In this document: positions 1 to 4,847 of the stretch, in pieces
Numbering within the stretch: position 1 is the first letter of the stretch
How the letters are laid out: every line of letters starts with the position of its first letter
Origin: an uncultured Sphingobium sp.
Lineage (GTDB): Bacteria; Pseudomonadota; Alphaproteobacteria; Sphingomonadales; Sphingomonadaceae
Reading direction: 5' to 3'
Assembly (NCBI GenBank): GCA_913773715.1
Contig: CAJYHD010000718.1
Location: 1 to 5,013 of the forward strand
Length of the DNA stretch: 5,013 bases
Translations under genes and position numbers: made by a program
Notes under the pieces: generated by a model
The model's database searches: none
Seen by the model: only the letters and a program-made list of their open reading frames with translations
Told to the model about the DNA's origin: nothing

Positions 1-1026
1 CTCGGGGACGAGGGGGGGGAGGAGGCCGATCTGGCCGCCGGCACCGTATCCGACGCGAACGATACTCCGGAGCAGTTCGAGAAGGCGTTCGTCGCAGAGT
101 TCGGCATGACGCCGCTGACTTACGTGGAGCTGACCGAGGCTTTGGCGGCTTTTGCGCTCCCAGGCTCGACCGTCGCCAGGGTACGGCGCGCGGACATCGT
201 CGGGGTGCTGCAGGAGATCGGGCCGATGTCGGCGGCGGCGGCGTCGTTCGCCCTCGACCGAATAACGCTCATGCCCCGCAAGAATTGGGATGAGGGGAAA
301 CCGAAGGACGCCACGCCGCGCGACTGGTGGCCTTGGCGCTACGCACGGCGGCTATCGCTGCTTATGCGGCCAATAGTGCGGCTTTCGAAGGGTGAGGACG
401 CGGTCTGTGTGGTGTCCGTCCCGCTCGCGCACGAGGCATGGCGCTACGCGATGCGCGCTTCCGCGGGGCATTTGCCACAGACGGTTTTCCGCAGCGAGGA
501 GATGCATTCGTGGGTCGGCGGCGTGATCGATCGGATCGGCCATGCGTTTAACGTCGAGGTTCGCGACGCGCTCAGCGGTTTGGGCTGGGATGCGCGGTCC
601 GACGTAGGCATGAGCGAGCTGGGTGGCGCGACCACGGACAACGGCGATGTAGACGTGCTGGCCTGGCGCCGCTCGACGGGGACGGTGCTCCTGATCGAGT
701 GCAAGCGGTTGATGATGGACAAGACTGCTGGCGAGATCGCCGAGCGGCTTCAGGAGTACGGTCCCGACCACATCGATGAGAAGGGCAATCTGGGTCCCTT
801 GCACAAGCACCTCACGCGGATCAGGATCATCACCGCCCACCTCGACTGGCTTTCCGCGTTGACCGGCATCCCGGCCGACCAGATCCGCATGGTGAACTGC
901 CTCGTGACCGCTGAGAAGGTGCCCATGCAATTCCATGATGCGTGGCGCGGCAAGGTGGACGTCGTGTCGGATCTCAAGGCCTTCGTCGAACTGGCGCGAG
1001 ATGCGGATTTCGGGGTGGAGACGTAG
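1..1026 (+). CDS. C-terminal part of a large protein with a PD-(D/E)XK nuclease-like domain (5' end outside window)
   Basis: The frame is open from base 1 with no stop, so the gene starts upstream. The Met at 106 is only an internal codon, because the preceding residues (EQFEKAFVAEFG) already read as protein. Counting from that Met, residues 181-183 are D-V-D in GDVDVLAW and residues 198-200 are E-C-K in VLLIECKRL. This spacing is the D...(D/E)xK metal-binding signature of the PD-(D/E)XK nuclease fold. A following helix (EIAERLQEYG) and a basic KHLTRIR stretch fit the fold's usual continuation. Before it lies a segment around residues 72-95 with WWPWRYARRLSLLMRPIVRL, which resembles a conserved block in large uncharacterised proteins with the same kind of C-terminus (from memory, not searched). 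The likely role is metal-dependent cleavage of nucleic acid, possibly anti-phage, but that is inference. The stop is TAG at 1024-1026, 46 bases from the convergent membrane gene. The nuclease reading is fairly secure; the function of the whole protein is unknown. Confidence 0.85.
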   Translation, partial: LGDEGGEEADLAAGTVSDANDTPEQFEKAFVAEFGMTPLTYVELTEALAAFALPGSTVARVRRADIVGVLQEIGPMSAAAASFALDRITLMPRKNWDEGKPKDATPRDWWPWRYARRLSLLMRPIVRLSKGEDAVCVVSVPLAHEAWRYAMRASAGHLPQTVFRSEEMHSWVGGVIDRIGHAFNVEVRDALSGLGWDARSDVGMSELGGATTDNGDVDVLAWRRSTGTVLLIECKRLMMDKTAGEIAERLQEYGPDHIDEKGNLGPLHKHLTRIRIITAHLDWLSALTGIPADQIRMVNCLVTAEKVPMQFHDAWRGKVDVVSDLKAFVELARDADFGVET

Positions 1027-1072
1027 CGTCAGCCCGTTGGGAGGGTCGTGAGGGACAGCTGAGGTAGCATCC

Positions 1073-2053
1073 TTAGGCGCTAATCGTTTTATCCTCCGAT
1101 ACGGTCCGAATTGGCTTCGCCCCGGTTGCTTCCAGCGCGAACCAGACGCCGAGGTCGTGGATCACGCCGGTGTAGAAGTCCTCGGTCGCCACCGACCTTC
1201 CGAACACGTCGTTGGCCGTCACCACTAGCCTCACGGAGAGCTGGATCCAGTTCCTGTCTTCGATGACGTGCGAGCGCTCGGCCGGCGTGATCGGGAAGTC
1301 CAGCTTCACGTAGGGAACGTCGAACACCTTACCAGGGGCGATCGCAGCCCGGATCGCGTCCGCCGACCGCGGGTCGTCTCGTCGCGCCGCGTCCGCGTCC
1401 GCGTCCGCGTCCGAGTCCGAGCCCATCGAGGTGTAGCCCATCGACGCCGTCCACGTCGTGTCGAGTGCAGGCGATGCTCCGCTGTTGCGGATGCTGACCA
1501 TTATCCGCGGGCAGCCGTCCGACTCTCCGATGTAGGCCATGACCGCCTCGATCGACAGGTAGCAGCGCGCCTGTGCCTCGCCGATCTCTCGTGCGTCCCG
1601 CATCGTCTTCTCTGCCGCCTCGGCGGCGCGGCGCGAGAGCGTGTTGGCCGTCCTCGTCAGCCAAAGCGTCACCAGCAGCCCGATGATGCCCAGCAGGCTG
1701 AAGACGGAGCTGACGATCGCGATCGTGTTTGCGCGCCCGCTGCTCGACGCGGCCGCCTCGGCTGCGAGCGCAGCGCGCCACTGCGCACACAGGTCCGCCC
1801 TGTCGTGAACGGTCTCGCGGTAGCAGCCTGGGTCGGAGGGATCGCCATGGGCCACGAACGGCGGCTCGGGCGGCGATGTCAATTGCGGGTTCGGGATCGG
1901 GGCGGGAGTGACGACCGATGCAGGCGTCACTCCCGGGCTGGGCGTGGCGGCCGCACCGGGGGGCGCTTTCGGCTGAGCGTCGGCTGGTGCGACGGTTCCT
2001 GCCTGAAGCGCGAAGGCGACGGCGACTAGGATGTTTCGTAGGCGACGGTGCAT
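1073..2053 (-). CDS. Single-pass membrane protein with signal peptide, Pro/Ala-rich periplasmic linker and cytoplasmic C-terminal domain
   Basis: I chose the ATG at 2053-2051, giving 326 residues. It opens directly into a signal peptide (MHRRLRN, a hydrophobic core, then APADAQ with likely cleavage after Ala26). An ATG 66 bases upstream would put 22 non-hydrophobic residues before the signal. Residues about 28-66 are Pro/Ala/Thr-rich. Cys77 and Cys89 in GCYRETVHDRADLCAQW could form a periplasmic disulfide. One transmembrane helix spans about 109-132 (IAIVSSVFSLLGIIGLLVTL). It is followed by a charged helical segment (SRRAAEAAEKTMRDAREIGEAQAR) and a probable beta-rich cytoplasmic domain containing NSGASPA at 190-196. 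That motif recurs in uncharacterised bacterial membrane proteins with this layout. Residues 212-222 form an Asp-Ala/Asp-Ser repeat encoded by a DNA hexamer repeat. There is no good ribosome-binding site, and the gene is divergent from the NTPase. No function is known to me; a sensor or anchor role is speculation. Confidence 0.82.
   Translation of the reverse strand: MHRRLRNILVAVAFALQAGTVAPADAQPKAPPGAAATPSPGVTPASVVTPAPIPNPQLTSPPEPPFVAHGDPSDPGCYRETVHDRADLCAQWRAALAAEAAASSSGRANTIAIVSSVFSLLGIIGLLVTLWLTRTANTLSRRAAEAAEKTMRDAREIGEAQARCYLSIEAVMAYIGESDGCPRIMVSIRNSGASPALDTTWTASMGYTSMGSDSDADADADAARRDDPRSADAIRAAIAPGKVFDVPYVKLDFPITPAERSHVIEDRNWIQLSVRLVVTANDVFGRSVATEDFYTGVIHDLGVWFALEATGAKPIRTVSEDKTISA
1391..1420. 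repeat. In-frame hexanucleotide tandem repeat, five units of GTCCGM
   Basis: Plus-strand units are GTCCGC three times, then GTCCGA twice, without interruption. Read on the coding (minus) strand they give alternating Ser-Asp and Ala-Asp codons within the cytoplasmic domain of the membrane protein. Each unit is two codons, so gain or loss of units changes the length of an acidic loop without breaking the frame. Confidence 0.9.
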
Positions 2054-2105
2054 GCGCCGATACTGCCAGCGCGAGATCCCTATCGACAAGCGGCATGCAC
2101 CGTCG
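2043..2105. repeat. Perfect 13-bp inverted repeat flanking the divergent intergenic region
   Basis: The left arm CGACGGTGCATGC (2043-2055) and right arm GCATGCACCGTCG (2093-2105) are exact reverse complements, separated by 37 bases. Each arm contains the palindrome GCATGC, and the palindrome centres are 43 bp apart, close to four helical turns. The left arm covers the start codon of the membrane protein gene; the right arm ends 12 bases before the ATG of the NTPase gene. The repeat is seen directly. A role as a shared operator for both genes is inference. Confidence 0.85.
2060..2089 (-). promoter_or_regulatory. Possible promoter for the membrane protein gene, inside the inverted repeat
   Basis: On the minus strand TTGTCG (2089-2084) and CAGTAT (2065-2060) are separated by 18 bases and resemble -35 and -10 elements. 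The -10 lies only 6 bases from the chosen ATG, so transcription would begin at or near the start codon and give a leaderless mRNA. That fits the lack of a ribosome-binding site. The matches are weak and this rests on inspection only. Confidence 0.22.
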
Positions 2106-2117
2106 GAATGATGAGGC

Positions 2118-4001
2118 ATGGTGAAGATCGATCAGGACGGGGTGGCAGCGCTGAACGAGCGCGACGATGAGATCTCGTTCGTGCCGGCCAATCCCAACCA
2201 GCATGTGACAAGTTATCTCGAGCGATTCTTCGGGCTTCCCTACAATCCCGGCTTCGCTATCCTGCTCACGGGCAAATGGGGTGCAGGCAAGTCGCATCTC
2301 GTGAAGTGCTCCGTGGCGAAGGCCGCCGAGCATGGCCTCCGCATCCTGTCCATCAGCATGTATGGGCTGTCGAGCAGGCGCGAGCTCGACGAAGCGATGG
2401 CGCTCGCGCGCTATCCGTGGCGAACGACGGAGGGATCGAACAGCAGACCGCGGCCGGGTGACGTCGTCGGCATCCCCCGTGAACCACTTGGAACCGGCGC
2501 GCTGGCGAGCCTGCCGGTCGCCGACGGGTACATCTTCGACGATATCGAGCGGAGCTCGATGCGCATCACCGACGTGCTCGGCTACATCAACCGTCTGGTC
2601 GAGCGTGACGGTCGCAAGGTCGTTCTCGTCGCAGATGAGGACAGGATCATCGGTCGAGCCGATGGCGGTGACTTCGAAATTTCGAAGGAGAAGGTCGTCG
2701 GACGGACTTTGACTGTGCGGCCCGACTTCGACGCCGCCTATTGCTCCTTCCTTGAGACGCTCGAGTCCGAACCCGCCCGTCGGTTCCTGGAGCAGTCCGC
2801 GATTGAAGTCCGTGCCGTCTACGAGCAGTCGCGCACGGGCAACCTGCGGCTCCTCCAGCAGACGCTCTGGGACTTCGAGAGGGTACACGATGCGCTCGAC
2901 GGTCGGCACCTAGCCAACGCTGGCGCGATGAATGCGATGATGCGCCTGCTGTTCGCGATGTCGTTCGAGTTCAAGGCGGGCAACATCGACGCCATCGACG
3001 TGAGGGCACGCTCCACCCGTCGATACAGCGGGCTCTTCAACGATGCGGAGAAGCCGAGCAGGCTGCGCCTCGCGTCCGCAAAGTATAGCGGCCTGACGAT
3101 GCACGACACGTTGCTCCCGGACGATTTGCTCGGCGATATCCTTATTGACGGAATTGTGGATCCCACGCGGGTGCGGGAGGCGTTCGATGCGAGTTCCTGG
3201 TTCCCGTCCGAGGACGAACCTTCGTGGAGGACAGTCTGGTATTCGGGTGAGCGTGGTGACGAGGAGATAGCTGCGGCCGCCCAAACCCTGATGGAAGAGT
3301 TTGAGGCGCGCGACTACGATGTGACCGGCGAGTTGCTCCATGTCTTCAGTCAGGTCCTAAAGCTCGCCGGTCTCGGCGCGATAGGGTGGACGTTGCGGCA
3401 GGCAGTGGCGGAGTGTCGTGCCTACGTCGATGACCTCCGAAGTCAGGGCCGGCTCGAGCCGCCAAATCTGACGGTGCCGGATGAGGTACGGCACGGCAGC
3501 TTTGCCGGTCTCGGCTTCTCCGGCCGCGAAAAACCGGAGTTCAGCGAAATCTTGGCCTACCTCGATGAGCAACGTGCCGCGGGGCAGCGCGACCGGTTCG
3601 CAGCTCAGGCCACGGAGCTCCTCTCGGTTATGCGCGCGGACGCGACCGAGTTCGTCAGGCGGATCGCGAATTCCCGGGACTCGTCGGAGTCGTTGGCGCG
3701 CCTGCCGGTCCTCGCGACGTTGGACCCGGTCGCCTTCGCCGATGAACTCGTCGCGCTGAAGCCGCTTCAGCTGCGCGAGGTGATGATCGGACTATCGGCC
3801 CGCTACGACCTCGGCACGCTCGAACATGAGCTTAAGGAGGAGATGCCATGGATTCTGACGGTAAGGTCGGCCCTGCTCGAGCGGGCGGCCGCCTCTCCGA
3901 TCTGGACGAGGCGGCGGATAGAGGAAAGCGTGCGCTGGACGCTTGACGACCGGTTGGGCGTGCGTGCTCCCGATGGCGACGGGAAGCCCGTCGACGGTTA
4001 G
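2118..4001 (+). CDS. KAP-type P-loop NTPase, soluble, 627 residues
   Basis: Walker A is G52-K-W-G-A-G-K58-S59, preceded by a hydrophobic strand (GFAILLT). It is followed by the strand ILSISMYGLSS. Walker B is YIFDDIERS, with Asp141, Asp142 and Glu144-Arg145. Next come a helix with GYINRLVE, the strand VVLVADEDRI (172-177) and KEKVVGRTL (about 190-197). The DD-x-ER signature and the EKVVG segment after a 'VADE' strand match KAP-like NTPases (Pfam KAP_NTPase) better than AAA+ or ABC proteins. Many KAP proteins have transmembrane helices between Walker A and B; here the roughly 80 residues between them show none, so the protein is probably cytoplasmic. The C-terminal 400 residues look helical and acidic, with no domain I recognise. 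KAP NTPases are frequent in phage-defence loci, which fits the neighbours, but the target is unknown. Start choice: an in-frame TGA at 2112-2114 limits it to ATG 2118 or GTG 2121; the GAGG at 2113-2116 is better spaced for the GTG. The gene stands alone on its strand. Confidence 0.88.
   Translation: MVKIDQDGVAALNERDDEISFVPANPNQHVTSYLERFFGLPYNPGFAILLTGKWGAGKSHLVKCSVAKAAEHGLRILSISMYGLSSRRELDEAMALARYPWRTTEGSNSRPRPGDVVGIPREPLGTGALASLPVADGYIFDDIERSSMRITDVLGYINRLVERDGRKVVLVADEDRIIGRADGGDFEISKEKVVGRTLTVRPDFDAAYCSFLETLESEPARRFLEQSAIEVRAVYEQSRTGNLRLLQQTLWDFERVHDALDGRHLANAGAMNAMMRLLFAMSFEFKAGNIDAIDVRARSTRRYSGLFNDAEKPSRLRLASAKYSGLTMHDTLLPDDLLGDILIDGIVDPTRVREAFDASSWFPSEDEPSWRTVWYSGERGDEEIAAAAQTLMEEFEARDYDVTGELLHVFSQVLKLAGLGAIGWTLRQAVAECRAYVDDLRSQGRLEPPNLTVPDEVRHGSFAGLGFSGREKPEFSEILAYLDEQRAAGQRDRFAAQATELLSVMRADATEFVRRIANSRDSSESLARLPVLATLDPVAFADELVALKPLQLREVMIGLSARYDLGTLEHELKEEMPWILTVRSALLERAAASPIWTRRRIEESVRWTLDDRLGVRAPDGDGKPVDG
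2672..2687. repeat. 16-bp perfect palindrome inside the NTPase gene
   Basis: CTTCGAAATTTCGAAG is its own reverse complement and is A/T-rich against a GC-rich background. It encodes FEISK just before the conserved EKVVG segment, so it may be chance within a constrained coding stretch or a protein-binding site. Confidence 0.7.
3848..3946 (+). CDS. Possible small overlapping ORF (32 residues) with a strong ribosome-binding site
   Basis: Inside the 3' end of the NTPase gene, AAGGAGG (3834-3840) sits 7 bases before ATG 3848, the best Shine-Dalgarno sequence and spacing I find in the window. The ORF is in a different frame from the NTPase and would encode a 32-residue hydrophilic peptide beginning MDSDGKVG, ending at TGA 3944-3946. 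The NTPase frame keeps the better G/C-rich third positions here, so the small ORF may simply be a by-product of the NTPase residues LKEEMP. No homology is recognised. The other reading is an in-frame internal start at ATG 3843, but its spacing of 2 bases is too short. Confidence 0.18.
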   Translation: MDSDGKVGPARAGGRLSDLDEAADRGKRALDA

Positions 4002-4019
4002 ATTACCTGCTAATAACTG

Positions 4020-4038
4020 CCCGCCACGGCTTGGTGGG
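4020..4038 (+). terminator. Weak hairpin after the NTPase gene, possible terminator
   Basis: CCCGCCA, a five-base loop CGGCT, then TGGTGGG form a 7-bp stem with one G-U pair, 18 bases after the NTPase stop codon. It is not followed by a run of T, so Rho-independent termination is doubtful. Confidence 0.3.
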
Positions 4039-4107
4039 ATGTTCAGCTACGATGTCGCGTTGCCCGAGACCGGACGTTATCTGAGTTCGTCGTAAGTGTG
4101 AAGGACG

Positions 4108-4464
4108 ATGCCGAGAAAATACACCCGGACCGAATTCCTTCGTGTTTTTCCGCACCGTGCCGCGCGACACGCGCTGGAGCTGGTCCGGACGCAGTGAGGA
4201 CAGCAGGGACGTCGCCGTCATGCACTGGCACAACCGCTTTGAGCAGAAGGACAGGGTCTACCGCAGCAGACAGACAGACCGACCGGCCGGGCGAATGGCG
4301 TTCGCGTTCGGGCTTCGTCGAGCTGATCGAGAACCTCGCCGTCGCCCGCGGTAATGCGGATGGCGTGGTCCACGTTACCCCACCGGCAGCTTTGCGCGGC
4401 AGTCGAACCGAATCTGACCGTCCACTACCGGTCCAACTCCGGCCGTAGCGTATCACCTGTATGA
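4108..4464 (+). pseudogene. Possible frameshifted remnant of an unidentified gene
   Basis: Protein-like stretches with G/C-rich third positions follow each other in successive plus-strand frames. ATG 4108 begins MPRKYTRTEFLRVFPHRAA and stops at 4195-4197. The next frame carries SRDVAVMHWHNRFEQKDRV (about 4199-4255). The third frame carries SGFVELIENLAVARGNADG (about 4305-4363). The first frame then resumes with AAVEPNLTVHYRSNSGRSV up to TGA 4462-4464. Each jump is +1. The second jump falls on a tetranucleotide repeat at 4267-4284 (CAGA units, then GACC units), where slippage could have inserted one unit. I do not recognise the ancestral protein. Frame-hopping composition can arise by chance in GC-rich DNA, and an open minus-strand frame also crosses this region. 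Confidence 0.25.
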
Positions 4465-4710
4465 GCGACCGCTTTAGGTACGCCTCCAACCGGCGAGGGA
4501 CGACCGCAACTGGGTCTGCGCTGCCGCAGCGCTGGCAGCTTTCGACCATCTCACGCCGTTCGCTTGTCGGGCTTTGAATGGCTGTTCCCGTCAAAACCGG
4601 CCATTCGCCCAGCGCGAAGGGTCAGGGAGAAATGCGCCTCAAATCCAGCCATTAGCCGCCATCCTCGCCGACCCTTTACGCTGTCGTTCATCCATCTTCC
4701 AATCAAACCA

Positions 4711-4738
4711 TTGTGTGCTGGGCTTTGGTCGCCATAGT
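4711..4738 (+). promoter_or_regulatory. Possible promoter for hsdR
   Basis: TTGTGT (4711-4716) and CATAGT (4733-4738) are spaced by 16 bases and lie about 110 bases before the hsdR start. The -35 is a partial match and the -10 is weak. A promoter somewhere in this gap is likely because hsdR is far from the previous gene, but this exact site is a guess. Confidence 0.2.
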
Positions 4739-4816
4739 TGAAGGTGCAGGGATTGCGATCGATGGGTGACGATTTCCTCAGGGTGGAATCGGCGTCATCA
4801 TCAATGGCAGCTTGGG

Positions 4817-4832
4817 AGGCATTCCAATGCCT
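4817..4832. promoter_or_regulatory. Inverted repeat immediately upstream of hsdR, candidate operator or mRNA hairpin
   Basis: AGGCATT-CC-AATGCCT is a perfect 7-bp inverted repeat with a 2-base centre, ending 15 bases before GTG 4848. As DNA it has the form of a dimeric repressor site. As RNA it could form a 6-bp stem with a 4-base loop beside the ribosome-binding region. An alternative stem CCAAT (4824-4828) with ATTGG (4835-4839) would compete with it. Confidence 0.45.
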
Positions 4833-4847
4833 TAATTGGGGGGCGGA

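Larger units (their letters stand above)
4002..4847. other. 846-base gap without a confident gene
   Basis: This is the only long non-genic stretch. Its left half (about 4108-4570) shows patches of coding-like composition that change frame, described as a possible gene remnant. The right half (about 4575-4847) has lower GC, no convincing ORF, several short inverted repeats around AATGGC/GCCATT, and the likely promoter region of hsdR. I saw no tRNA, no CRISPR array and no insertion-sequence ends. Confidence 0.7.

Noticed and set aside
352..936. 194-codon open frame on the minus strand
   Set aside because: Antisense to the PD-(D/E)XK coding region; His/Arg/Pro-rich with no recognisable domain.
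1027..1072. Terminator between the convergent nuclease-like and membrane genes
   Set aside because: No stable stem-loop followed by a T run on either strand in the 46-base gap.
1268..2029. 253-codon open frame on the plus strand, opposite the membrane protein gene
   Set aside because: Extremely Arg-rich translation, antisense to a gene with a clear signal peptide and transmembrane helix.
2005..2034. CTGAAG...TAGGAT as a promoter for the NTPase gene
   Set aside because: An 18-base spacer is acceptable but both hexamers are poor matches and lie within the coding sequence for the signal peptide; not distinguishable from chance.
2054..2119. Upstream ATG at 2119 as the start of the membrane protein
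   Set aside because: It would add 22 residues ahead of an otherwise well-formed signal peptide and would overlap the NTPase start codon.
1329..2909. 526-codon open frame on the minus strand
   Set aside because: It runs antisense through the NTPase Walker motifs and out of frame through the membrane protein gene. Its composition is Arg/His/Pro-rich with no recognisable domain, typical of a shadow frame in GC-rich DNA.
4003..4233. 76-codon open frame on the minus strand next to the NTPase stop
   Set aside because: The first third has coding-like third positions but the rest does not, there is no ribosome-binding site, and it overlaps the possible plus-strand remnant. Not strong enough to call.
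4385..4420. GGTTCGACTGCC-like TPsiC arm on the minus strand
   Set aside because: The flanking bases do not pair into a 5-bp stem and no acceptor, D or anticodon arms are found, so it is not a tRNA.
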